This document shows, one piece after another, positions 25,220-32,848 of a stretch of 36,622 nt of DNA (position 1 is the first letter of the stretch; each line of letters begins with the position of its first letter). The DNA lies in assembly GCA_022843925.1 (NCBI GenBank), contig JALHMS010000003.1, forward strand, positions 299,888-336,509. The letters run 5' to 3'. The notes beneath the pieces are model-generated. The model saw nothing but the letters and a program-made list of their open reading frames with translations, did no database searches and was not told where the DNA came from. The stretch is from Burkholderiales bacterium. Its GTDB lineage: Bacteria; Pseudomonadota; Gammaproteobacteria; Burkholderiales; Ga0077523. Both the position numbers and the translations under genes were made by a program.

Positions 25220-25749
25220 GGGTGTTCGGGATCGTCGGTCCGTGAAGATTGGCCTCGCTGCAGTCCCGGATGGGTCACCACGAAATCGGCGATGGCGTCG
25301 ATGTCATCGAGCGCGAACTGGGGCAGACCCGACACGATGGCAGCGTCGGTGGCGAGCCCGACGATATCACCATCGGTCGGCCACAGCGACGGCTTGCCAG
25401 CCGCCACGCGGTGCACCTCGAGTTTGGGAATCGGCTCGCGCTTGAACCCCTCCACCAGCACGAGGTCGCATGGCCTGAGCCGCGCAAGATGCTCATGCAA
25501 CGTCGGCTCTGCTTCATCGCGCAGCTCGTGGACGAGCGCCCATCGCCGGGACGACGTGACCAGCACCTCGGAGGCACCGGCCTGGCGATGCCGCCAGGAA
25601 TCCTTGCCCACGTGATCGATCTCGAAATCGTGGTGAGCGTGCTTCACGACCGACACGCGCAGCCCGCGCGATCGCAACGCGGGGATGAGCCGCTCCACCA
25701 AAGTGGTCTTCCCACTGCCCGAGTAACCGGCGATGCCGAACACCTTCAT
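25213..25749 (-). CDS. mobB: Molybdopterin-guanine dinucleotide biosynthesis adaptor MobB
   Basis: A 178-residue P-loop GTPase-like protein. The Walker A motif GYSGSGKTTLVERL is at residues 8-21, followed by VKHAHHDFEIDHVGKDSWRHRQAGA, the family's second conserved block, and LVLVEGFKREPIPKLEV (Walker B region). MobB assists MobA in attaching GMP to molybdopterin; mobA is not in the window. It is the first gene of the mobB-moaD-moaE-ModE operon, divergent from moaA. GGAGGG lies 10 nt before ATG 25749, and a minus-strand -10 is at 25778-25783. Confidence 0.95.
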   Translation of the reverse strand: MKVFGIAGYSGSGKTTLVERLIPALRSRGLRVSVVKHAHHDFEIDHVGKDSWRHRQAGASEVLVTSSRRWALVHELRDEAEPTLHEHLARLRPCDLVLVEGFKREPIPKLEVHRVAAGKPSLWPTDGDIVGLATDAAIVSGLPQFALDDIDAIADFVVTHPGLQRGQSSRTDDPEHPC

Positions 25750-25777
25750 GGCGGCGAAGCCCTCCGGAAAGCGCCGG

Positions 25778-25837
25778 ATTATAGGTGCCAGGCAGCGCGA
25801 TCCCGGACAAGACCCGGACGCGGCACGCGCCTATAAT
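25778..25837. promoter_or_regulatory. Divergent -10 elements for mobB (minus) and moaA (plus)
   Basis: A perfect TATAAT on the minus strand (complement of 25778-25783) faces mobB, and a perfect TATAAT on the plus strand (25832-25837) faces moaA. Both follow CC or GC and have poor -35 matches. The 168-bp intergenic region therefore has back-to-back promoters 48 bp apart. A shared regulator such as the ModE-like protein is possible. I did not recognise a Moco riboswitch. Confidence 0.6.
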
Positions 25838-25917
25838 CGGCCGACAACGTTCTACCCGCCCGGCTACAGCGCCCGACGGACCAAGCCCCAGAGGACCCAG
25901 TTCCAGAGGACCAAACG

Positions 25918-26979
25918 ATGCAGACCCGCCCTGACCAGGCACCGGCCCCCGCCACCAACGGCAACCCGTCCCCGAGCACGATCGTGGACACCCGCGGCCG
26001 CCCGCTGCGGGATCTCCGGATCTCCGTGACCGACCGCTGCAACTTCCGCTGCACGTACTGCATGCCGAAAGAGGTGTTCGGGAAGGACTTCCAGTTCCTC
26101 GAACGCGAACAGCTGCTCACGTTCGGCGAGATCCACCGGCTCACCCGCATCTTCCGCGATCAGGGCATCGAGAAGGTCCGGATCACCGGCGGCGAGCCGC
26201 TCGTGCGCCGCAAGCTCGAGCGCCTCATCGAGATGCTCGCGTACCACCAGGACCTCGATCTCACGCTGACGACCAACGGGTCGCTCCTGAAGCAGAAGGC
26301 CGCCGACCTGAAGACGGCAGGCCTGAAGCGCGTGACGGTGAGCCTGGACGCCCTCGACAACGAGACGTTCATGAAGATGAACGACGTCGACTTCCCGGTC
26401 GAGAAGGTGCTGGAAGGCATCGACGAGGCCGACCGCGTCGGGCTCGCGCCAGTGAAGATCAACATGGTCGTGAAGCGCGGCGTGAACGAGCACTCCGTCG
26501 TCCCGATGGCGAAGTACTTCAAGGGCTCGGGGCACATCCTCCGCTTCATCGAGTTCATGGACGTCGGGTCGACCAACGGCTGGAAGATGGACACCGTCGT
26601 CCCCTCGCGCGAACTCGCCGCGATGATCGCCGCCGAGTTCCCCATCGAACCGATGGAGGCCAACTACCGCGGCGAGGTCGCCGAACGCTGGCGTTACCTC
26701 GACGGCTCCGGAGAGGTGGGCTTCATCTCGTCCGTGACCCAGGCGTTCTGCCGCGACTGCACGCGCGCCCGCCTGTCGGCCGAGGGTCAGCTCTTCACGT
26801 GCCTCTTCGCGACGAAGGGCACCGACCTCCGTACCCTCGTCCGCAATGAAGCGTCGGACGACGAGATCGCGGAAGCGATCCGCCGCGTCTGGCACGTCCG
26901 TGCGGACAACTACTCCGAGATCCGCACGGCCGAGACGGCGAAACTGCGGAAGGTGGAGATGAGTTACATAGGTGGATGA
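25918..26979 (+). CDS. moaA: GTP 3',8-cyclase MoaA
   Basis: A 353-residue radical-SAM enzyme that, with MoaC, converts GTP to cyclic pyranopterin monophosphate. The N-terminal SAM cluster is Cys41, Cys45 and Cys48 ([14 protein letters not shown]). The C-terminal GTP-binding cluster is Cys278, Cys281 and Cys295 ([19 protein letters not shown]). The chain ends in the essential Gly-Gly (YIGG). [12 protein letters not shown] is the SAM-binding GGE motif. ATG 25918 has AGAGGA 7 nt upstream; the same CCAGAGGACC sequence also occurs 15 bp earlier (25888-25897 and 25903-25912). moaC is not in the window. moeA follows 301 bp downstream on the same strand. Confidence 0.97.
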   Translation: MQTRPDQAPAPATNGNPSPSTIVDTRGRPLRDLRISVTDRCNFRCTYCMPKEVFGKDFQFLEREQLLTFGEIHRLTRIFRDQGIEKVRITGGEPLVRRKLERLIEMLAYHQDLDLTLTTNGSLLKQKAADLKTAGLKRVTVSLDALDNETFMKMNDVDFPVEKVLEGIDEADRVGLAPVKINMVVKRGVNEHSVVPMAKYFKGSGHILRFIEFMDVGSTNGWKMDTVVPSRELAAMIAAEFPIEPMEANYRGEVAERWRYLDGSGEVGFISSVTQAFCRDCTRARLSAEGQLFTCLFATKGTDLRTLVRNEASDDEIAEAIRRVWHVRADNYSEIRTAETAKLRKVEMSYIGG

Positions 26980-26991
26980 GGGTGGACACAG

Positions 26992-27011
26992 GACAGTGCC
27001 TGCGCACTGTC
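26992..27011. other. Strong hairpin just after moaA
   Basis: A perfect 8-bp inverted repeat, GACAGTGC (26992-26999) and GCACTGTC (27004-27011), with a 4-nt loop starts 13 bp after the moaA stop. No T tract follows, so it is not a standard terminator. It may protect the 3' end of the moaA message, or it may be part of the repeat element that begins at 27012. Confidence 0.5.
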
Positions 27012-27150
27012 GTGTGCCTCCCGAATCCGAGCGCCATGCAGGGCGCGAGGTGGACGCAAGGAAGCGCCTCGACCGGAATCATCGCTTTCGCGGCCATGGG
27101 CCGCTCCTACAGTGTGCCTCCCGAATCCAAGCGCCATGCGGGGAACGAGG
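27012..27150. repeat. Dispersed REP hairpin copy flanked by 39-bp direct repeats
   Basis: Two 39-bp direct repeats (27012-27050 and 27112-27150, exactly 100 bp apart, four mismatches by eye) enclose a segment matching half of the 135-bp unit at the window start. The hairpin at 27088-27110 is an exact reverse complement of the forward REP at 27-49. The bases before it (AGCGCCTCGACCGGAATCAT) also resemble the array unit. The 301-bp gap between moaA and moeA contains nothing else except a -10-like TATATT (27226-27231) that may serve moeA. Confidence 0.8.
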
Positions 27151-27280
27151 TAGAGATATTCATCCTCGACGACATGCTTCATCACTCGAGCGACCCTTGC
27201 CTGGCTTGATGTCATCCGCCTCCCGTATATTCAGCGACACTCGGTGCCGCCAACGTCCCATCCTTGAAACCCGATAACCG

Positions 27281-28528
27281 ATGACCGCCCCCCAGCACGA
27301 CTACGACCCCAACTCGATGCCCGTCGACGCGGCGCGCACCCGCATCCGGGAGTTCCTTACGCCGGTCACCACCGTCGAGCGCGTGCACATCCGGGCAGCG
27401 CTCGACCGCACGCTCGCCGAGGACGTCATCTCACCGATCGACGTCCCCGGCCACGACAACTCCGCGATGGACGGCTACGCATTGCGCCACGCGGATCTCC
27501 GGGAAGACGCCGACGTCACGCTGAAGATCGTCGGCACCGCGTTCGCCGGTCGCCCGTTCGCCGGCACGGTGCGCGCCGGGGAAGCCGCACGGATCTTCAC
27601 CGGCGGCGTCATGCCCGACGGCACCGACACGGTGATCATGCAGGAGCGCGCGAAGGCCGAGGGCGACCGCGTCACGCTCGGGGCGGGCGCGAAGGCCGGG
27701 CAGAACCGGCGCCATCGCGGGGAGGATCTACAGGAGGGTCAGGTCGTGTTCGCCCGGGGGCAGGCCCTCGGCGCCGCCGAGCTGGGCATGCTCGCGTCAC
27801 TGGGGATCATCGAAGTGGGCGTGTTCCGGCGCCTGCGCGTCGCGTTCTTCTCGACGGGCGATGAACTGGTCTCCCTGGGCGGCACGCTCGGTCCGGGCCA
27901 GATCTACGATTCCAACCGCTACACGATCCACGCCCTGCTGTCGCGGATGCACTGCGAGGTGCTCGACATGGGCGTGATCCGCGACGACCCCGCAGATGTC
28001 GAAGCCGCGTTCGTCGAAGCCGCGAAGATCGCCGACGTCGTCATCACGAGCGGCGGCGTCTCGGTGGGCGATGCCGACTATGTGAAGCAGATCCTCGATC
28101 GCCTGGGCAAGGTGCATTTCTGGAAGCTCGCGATGAAGCCGGGCCGGCCGCTCGCCTTCGGCAAGATCGGGTCGACGCACTTCTTCGGATTGCCCGGCAA
28201 TCCGGTGGCGGTGATGGTGACCTTCCAGCAGTTCGTACGGGACGCCCTGCTCTATCTCATGGGTCAGTCGGGTGCGAAGCCGGTCCCTACGTTCGCCGCG
28301 CGGCTCACTGCGCCGGTGAAAAAAGCCCCGGGCCGGACGGAGTTCCAGCGCGGGATCCTCTCTCGCGACGACGACGGTGAATGGACCGTCAAGCCCACGG
28401 GTAACCAGAGTTCGTCGATCCTGTCTTCGATGAGTCTGGCCGACTGCTTCATTGTGCTGCCCGAGGCCCAGGGCAACGTCGAACCGGGCGCCAGCGTGCA
28501 GGTCCAGCTGCTGCACGGCTTCGGCTGA
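27281..28528 (+). CDS. moeA: Molybdopterin molybdenumtransferase MoeA
   Basis: A 415-residue MoeA that inserts molybdate into adenylylated molybdopterin. Conserved blocks are in order: VPGHDNSAMDGYALR, RIFTGGVMPDGTDTVIMQE, FSTGDELVSLG, VVITSGGVSVGDADYVKQIL, KLAMKPGRPLAFG and FGLPGNPVAVMVTF. Length is normal for the family. ATG 27281 is in a weak SD context; the N-terminal residues before VDAARTRIREFL are variable in MoeA. Its 3' end converges with the ankyrin gene, with an 18-bp gap and no visible terminator. Confidence 0.96.
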   Translation: MTAPQHDYDPNSMPVDAARTRIREFLTPVTTVERVHIRAALDRTLAEDVISPIDVPGHDNSAMDGYALRHADLREDADVTLKIVGTAFAGRPFAGTVRAGEAARIFTGGVMPDGTDTVIMQERAKAEGDRVTLGAGAKAGQNRRHRGEDLQEGQVVFARGQALGAAELGMLASLGIIEVGVFRRLRVAFFSTGDELVSLGGTLGPGQIYDSNRYTIHALLSRMHCEVLDMGVIRDDPADVEAAFVEAAKIADVVITSGGVSVGDADYVKQILDRLGKVHFWKLAMKPGRPLAFGKIGSTHFFGLPGNPVAVMVTFQQFVRDALLYLMGQSGAKPVPTFAARLTAPVKKAPGRTEFQRGILSRDDDGEWTVKPTGNQSSSILSSMSLADCFIVLPEAQGNVEPGASVQVQLLHGFG

Positions 28529-28546
28529 GACCTGCCGCTTTCCCTC

Positions 28547-29770
28547 TCAAGGGAGCGGTGTCGCCCCCGCAACGACATCGAGCAACCAGACGATCTCAGA
28601 TCGGACCAGGCGGGCTGAGCGCTCGCGCGGTGTCCCACCCGCGCCGTCGGTCTGCTTCGGATCCGCACCGTGGGCGAGCAGCAACGCCACTGCCTCCGGA
28701 TAGTCCGCCTCGATGGCCACGAACAACGGCGTGTCGCCTGCTGCGTCCCGGATGTTCGGCCCGGCCCCGCGCCGCAGCAGCAGATCGATGGCGATGAGCC
28801 GCGCCGCGTCGCGCTGTCCGGCACCGCGGACGGCCCGGTGCAGTGCGGTCTCACCGGCTGCTGCCCGGGCATCGATGGCGGCGCCCGCGTCCAGCAGTGC
28901 ACCAACCACCCCCGGCTGAACGGTCACGCCACCCACTGCGCACATCAGGAGCGTCGAACCACCCTTCGCGGATTTGAGATTCGGATCGAGGCCGTCGCGC
29001 AGCAGACGCTCCAGTCGCTGCCAGTGGGGGTCCTGCAAGGCGCGCACGACACCGCTCGTGCCGCAGTCGAGCGGTCTGCCGTCGAAGGCCGGCGGGCGGA
29101 CGGTCGATGGCGGCCCCGAGAATCTCGCGACCACCACCTCGGGCCCGCTGAGCCGCGTCCAGGGTACCCGACCCGGGGAAGGCACCGGATCGAAGAAGAT
29201 CGCGAGCGAGATGCTGGCGACCTCCGAGCGCCCGACGGCGGTCTCGCCGAGCGAGAAGACCGGCAGGAGCTGGGCATCGTCCGCACGGCGGATCACGGTG
29301 CTGTACTGCCGCCCGCCCAGGACCACGGCGGGCTCGCCGTCGAGGCCCGCGCGCTCGGCACCGTAGGCGCCCACGAGGTCGGGCCCGAGTACGCCACCCC
29401 AGCGCTCGAGCATCGGCGCACTGAGGCCGTCGTACCGCTCGATCGGCTTGTCCTGCAGATGGAGGGACAGTGGCAGCACGGCCATGCCGGTGCCGACCGG
29501 TGCCAGGACGTGCCGCCCGCGCAGGTCGCCCGCGACGATCGCCGCGCCCGGCGCAGTGCTGGTGAAGACCGACATGGCGCCGACCCCACCGGCCACCTTG
29601 ACGACGAAAGGCGCCCGTCGCAGGACGTGAACGCCATCCACGATCGGGACGACCTGACCCGACTGGACGATCTCGACGTCCGGCTGCCCGGCCGCAAGGG
29701 CACCGGCCGTCGCCACCAGCGAGGCCATCAGCCCGGCGAGAAGACTCCGCCTAGTCGCGATCGCGCGCAT
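28547..29770 (-). CDS. Secreted ankyrin-repeat protein with unknown N-terminal domain
   Basis: A 407-residue protein with an export signal at residues 1-27 (TRRSLLAGLMASL, Ala-rich, possibly Tat-like). A ~210-residue beta-rich domain that I do not recognise follows. At about residues 245-395 there are three to four ankyrin repeats, seen as GSTLLMCAVGG, GETALHRAVRGAG, GDTPLFVAIEADYPEAVALLLAHGADP-type units. Ankyrin repeats bind proteins. ATG 29770 overlaps the soxD stop by 20 nt, so it belongs to the yjdF-soxC-soxD operon. It may be a periplasmic partner, chaperone or regulator of the SoxCD enzyme, which is inference. The N-terminal part, with LRGRHVLAPVGTGMAVLPL, deserves a fold search. Confidence 0.75.
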   Translation of the reverse strand: MRAIATRRSLLAGLMASLVATAGALAAGQPDVEIVQSGQVVPIVDGVHVLRRAPFVVKVAGGVGAMSVFTSTAPGAAIVAGDLRGRHVLAPVGTGMAVLPLSLHLQDKPIERYDGLSAPMLERWGGVLGPDLVGAYGAERAGLDGEPAVVLGGRQYSTVIRRADDAQLLPVFSLGETAVGRSEVASISLAIFFDPVPSPGRVPWTRLSGPEVVVARFSGPPSTVRPPAFDGRPLDCGTSGVVRALQDPHWQRLERLLRDGLDPNLKSAKGGSTLLMCAVGGVTVQPGVVGALLDAGAAIDARAAAGETALHRAVRGAGQRDAARLIAIDLLLRRGAGPNIRDAAGDTPLFVAIEADYPEAVALLLAHGADPKQTDGAGGTPRERSARLVRSEIVWLLDVVAGATPLP

Positions 29771-30293
29771 CCCAGGCGTTCACGAAACCCGCGCGGTTCG
29801 GCATCTTCACTTCGGGCAGCGAGCGGGCGTCCACCACCTCGTCGCGACCCACGATGCCGTTCAACCACAGCACGTAGGCGGTGAGCTGGTACACCTGCTC
29901 GTTGGTGAGGGACATCGGCCTGTCGTAGGGCATCGCGCGCCGGATGTAGTCGAAGAGCGTGGTGGCGTGGGGCCAGTAACTCCCGACGGTGCGGACCGGG
30001 TTCTTGCCAGCCAGGGTGCCGGCGCCCCCCGCGAGCGCGGGACCCGTTCGACCCTGCCCGCGCACACCGTGGCAGGAGGCGCATTTCTCGACGTAGATAT
30101 CGACACCGTCGATGGCCGTCCCGCGGCCGGGCGGCAGCCCCCTGCCGTCGGGCCCGATCGTGATCGACAGACCCACGAGATCGTCGACCTTCACGGGGTC
30201 GCCGAGATCCGGCGCGGCGGACACCTTGGCGACGAAGAGCGCGATCGCGACGGCAACCGCCCGCGTGGTCATGCGTGAACGCTCAGTAGGCAT
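29751..30293 (-). CDS. soxD: Monohaem cytochrome c, SoxD-like subunit
   Basis: A 180-residue exported c-type cytochrome. A signal peptide (residues 1-26, ending KVSA) precedes one haem site, CASCH at 71-75. A Met in RAMPYDRPMS is a likely sixth ligand. It lies directly after soxC, overlapping its end by 11 nt, so it should be the electron acceptor subunit of the sulfite/sulfane dehydrogenase. It has one haem and about half the length of the dihaem SoxD of Paracoccus, so a monohaem variant or a SorB-like role is possible. ATG 30293 has GAGG 6 nt upstream; ATG 30272 is an alternative that still leaves a signal peptide. Confidence 0.82.
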   Translation of the reverse strand: MPTERSRMTTRAVAVAIALFVAKVSAAPDLGDPVKVDDLVGLSITIGPDGRGLPPGRGTAIDGVDIYVEKCASCHGVRGQGRTGPALAGGAGTLAGKNPVRTVGSYWPHATTLFDYIRRAMPYDRPMSLTNEQVYQLTAYVLWLNGIVGRDEVVDARSLPEVKMPNRAGFVNAWDARDRD

Positions 30294-31590
30294 TCGACAC
30301 CTCGCCCATGTCGTCCACTTGCCAGGTCTGGATGGCGTGATAGTGGTAGCGCTGCTTCGCGCCGTAGCGCTGCATCCACTCCGCACGCGTGGGCTGGATC
30401 TGCTCGCGCTCGTCCATGGCGCGGCTCATCAGGCGGACCGGCCCGCCATCCCATCGCCAAGGCAGTCGGAAGCGGGTGAACGCGAAAGGTTGGGCGGTCT
30501 CCATCAGTTCCGCCGGCGCCCACGTGCGGCCACCGTCGGCCGAGACATCCACCCGAGCGACGTGCCCCGCCCCGCTCCAAGCGAGACCCGAGATGTCGTA
30601 ATAGCCGGGCCCCTGCAGCATCCAACCCGGCGAGGGCTGCGTGATGACGGACTTCACACCCATCTCGAACGTGAACTGGAGCGCACGGCCGTCGGGCAGC
30701 GCATCGGTGTAGTGGGAGGTCTCGTCGCGGGCCTGGACCGGGGCCGTCACGAGTTCGAGGCGATGCAGCCACTTCACGGACATGTTGCCTTCCCAGCCCG
30801 GGAGCAGCAGGCGCACGGGATAGCCCTGCTCCGGCCGGAGCCGCTCGCCGTTCTGGTACAGCGCCACGAGGGCATCGTCGCGGACCTTCTCGATCGGGAT
30901 GGACCGATGCATCGACACCGCATCCGCACCCTCGGCCACGATCCACTTCGCGTCGGCCCGGACCCCGGCCTCTTCCAGCAGCATCGCGAGCGGGACTCCG
31001 GTCCATTCGCTGCACGACACGAGTCCGTGGATCTCGCCGCAGGTCACCTGCGGTGGCTTGTCGTTCGTGTTCGGGAAACTGTTGCCCGCGCATTCGATGA
31101 AGGCCGTGGTGCTCGTCATCGGATAGCGCCCGAGCGCATCGATCGAGAACCGGAGGGGACGCCGGACGAGGCCATGCACGACGAGGCGATGCTTCGCAGG
31201 GTCGATGTCCGGTACGCCTTGGTGATGGCGCTCGAAGTGCAGGCCGTTCGGCGTGATGGTGCCGCGCAGTCGCTCGAGCGGCGTGAACGAGCCGCCATTG
31301 CCGAGCGCGATGGCACCGTAGCGGTGATAGGTCGTGCGCGTGACCGCACTCTCGAAACGGGACGGATTGCCATAGCCCGTGGGCGGTCGACCGGGGGTCT
31401 TCTGCCACGCCATCGCGGCGCCGAGATGCTCGTCGGCGGCGGTGGCCGGAAGGGCCGCACCCGCCCCCATCACCATCGCGCCCTTCAACAGCGCCCGCCT
31501 GGACAGCAGCCCGCCCCCCGCGACGGGGATCGGATCACTGACGCTCGCGAACCGGGTCAGAACCCCGGGTCCGTATCGTGTACCTCTCAT
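30283..31590 (-). CDS. soxC: SoxC-like molybdenum sulfite/sulfane dehydrogenase subunit
   Basis: A 435-residue Moco enzyme of the sulfite-oxidase family. A twin-arginine signal (LSRRALLKGA, Arg31-Arg32) exports it folded with cofactor. The molybdenum-ligand cysteine is Cys167 (FIECAGNSFPN), followed by SCSEWTGVPL, the dimerisation-domain stretch QPSPGWML and a C-terminal sulfite-oxidase dimer domain. Together with the adjacent cytochrome it resembles SoxCD, which oxidises the sulfane sulfur in the Sox cycle. No soxXYZAB is in the window, so stand-alone sulfite oxidation (SorAB-like) is an alternative. ATG 31590 has a strong GGAGGAGGAGG site just upstream. The Moco genes lie about 2-6 kb away. 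Confidence 0.87.
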   Translation of the reverse strand: MRGTRYGPGVLTRFASVSDPIPVAGGGLLSRRALLKGAMVMGAGAALPATAADEHLGAAMAWQKTPGRPPTGYGNPSRFESAVTRTTYHRYGAIALGNGGSFTPLERLRGTITPNGLHFERHHQGVPDIDPAKHRLVVHGLVRRPLRFSIDALGRYPMTSTTAFIECAGNSFPNTNDKPPQVTCGEIHGLVSCSEWTGVPLAMLLEEAGVRADAKWIVAEGADAVSMHRSIPIEKVRDDALVALYQNGERLRPEQGYPVRLLLPGWEGNMSVKWLHRLELVTAPVQARDETSHYTDALPDGRALQFTFEMGVKSVITQPSPGWMLQGPGYYDISGLAWSGAGHVARVDVSADGGRTWAPAELMETAQPFAFTRFRLPWRWDGGPVRLMSRAMDEREQIQPTRAEWMQRYGAKQRYHYHAIQTWQVDDMGEVSNAY

Positions 31591-31606
31591 GCCTCCTCCT
31601 CCGGGA

Positions 31607-32239
31607 TCACGGCGCGCGCCCTGGCCCGACGCCGAGCGCGTCGATCGCCCGATCATGCCATCGCGCCAGCGTCCACTGCGCGACCATCGCGCCGACGAAT
31701 GCGATGAACATGTCCCACTGGGTGTCCCAGACATCCCCCTGAGTTCCCAGGAAGGCTTCGGCGGCCGTGCCGCTCGCCACCGCGACCCACCATTCGATGA
31801 ACTCGTAGAACGCACTGATCGCGAGGCACACGCACGTGACGAGGAAGAACAGCCAACGCGTGCCCCGGACGACCGCAGCGCGAACGAGGATCTCGCGGGC
31901 GATCATCGCCGGCACGAAGCCCTGCATGAAATGACCCACCCGATCGTAGTAGTTGCGATCCAGGTCGAAGCGGTCCCGCAGCCAGTCGAACGCAGGCACC
32001 TCCGCGTAGGTGTAGTGCCCGCCCACGCACAGGACGATGGCGTGCAGGCTGACGAGACCGTAGACGAGCGTCGTCAGGCGATACCGCGGATACAGCCAGA
32101 CGAGGGCGACCGCACCCACCATGCCGGGCACCACTTCGAGGAACCAGGTGAGACGATCCTTGGGGCCGATGCCCGACCAGACGAGCACGATCAGGAATGC
32201 GGCGAGGAAGACCCCGTGGGAGGGGTGAATGCGGGGCAT
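31607..32239 (-). CDS. YjdF-family (DUF2238) inner-membrane protein
   Basis: A 210-residue protein with about six hydrophobic helices, the size of E. coli YjdF. Conserved polar motifs inside the membrane region include GGHYTYAEVP, RNYYDRVGHFMQGFVPA and YEFIEWW, then GDVWDTQWDMF near the C-terminus. The family has no assigned function. It ends 16 bp before soxC on the same strand, so it is probably the first or second gene of the sox operon. ATG 32239 fits the family length; ATG 32290, which would add 17 non-conserved residues, is possible, and neither start has a strong SD site. Confidence 0.83.
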   Translation of the reverse strand: MPRIHPSHGVFLAAFLIVLVWSGIGPKDRLTWFLEVVPGMVGAVALVWLYPRYRLTTLVYGLVSLHAIVLCVGGHYTYAEVPAFDWLRDRFDLDRNYYDRVGHFMQGFVPAMIAREILVRAAVVRGTRWLFFLVTCVCLAISAFYEFIEWWVAVASGTAAEAFLGTQGDVWDTQWDMFIAFVGAMVAQWTLARWHDRAIDALGVGPGRAP

Positions 32240-32326
32240 CGGCGGTGGCGGGAAGCCCGCGGCATCAGGTTGCCCGGAGTGTAGCGCCATCGAAGCGGCG
32301 GACGCGCAGCCGGGCGGACAGCGGAA

Positions 32327-32611
32327 TCAGCGGGCTTCGTCGGAGAACCGGATGGAACCGTCCGGGAGCACGGTCCACGGGGCCGGGGTATCGGGCCCCG
32401 GCGACGGCTGGGGCCCGGCATCGATCCCGACCGGCGCCGAGGGCACCTCCGGGACGCGTCGGGTGATGGCATCGAGACGCATGGGCGGCGCCTCCGCAGC
32501 GGGGCGCAGAATGCCGCCAGTGAAACCGCCGCCGTAGCCATAGGCGATGAGCCAGATCAGCACGGCAGCGATGATGTTGAACGCGATGACCGCCTTCAGG
32601 GCGTTCGGCAC
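32327..32611 (-). CDS. Small single-span membrane protein, unknown
   Basis: A 94-residue protein starting at GTG 32611, where GGGAG lies 5 nt upstream. Residues 5-24 (LKAVIAFNIIAAVLIWLIAY) form one clear membrane helix followed by a Gly-rich turn (GYGGGFTGG). A Pro-rich tail ends in LPDGSIRFSDEAR. The tail would probably face the periplasm. The frame stays open far upstream to 33958, but that part is antisense to rarD. It lies 87 bp before yjdF on the same strand, so it may belong to the sox operon. I do not recognise a family. Confidence 0.6.
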   Translation of the reverse strand: MPNALKAVIAFNIIAAVLIWLIAYGYGGGFTGGILRPAAEAPPMRLDAITRRVPEVPSAPVGIDAGPQPSPGPDTPAPWTVLPDGSIRFSDEAR

Positions 32612-32848
32612 GGCATCTCCCGAAACATGATTCACAGACCACCCGCACCCCGGACCAACCGACCACCCGAGGGTATGCCCGACCCCACCGCGAACGTACC
32701 ACCGGGACGGCGCCCGATCGACGCGCGAATTGTCGCAGGGGACTCCCGACACCGATGCCAGGGCGCGGCGACAGCGCTGCCGCCGTGGTCCTCTGGCATC
32801 ATCCGCCCTCCCCGGCGCCAGCCCGCCCGCCTTCCCGAACCGTTCCCG

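Noticed and set aside
25750-25917. Moco riboswitch before moaA
   Set aside because: No recognisable match to the conserved stems; the region is accounted for by two promoters and an SD repeat.
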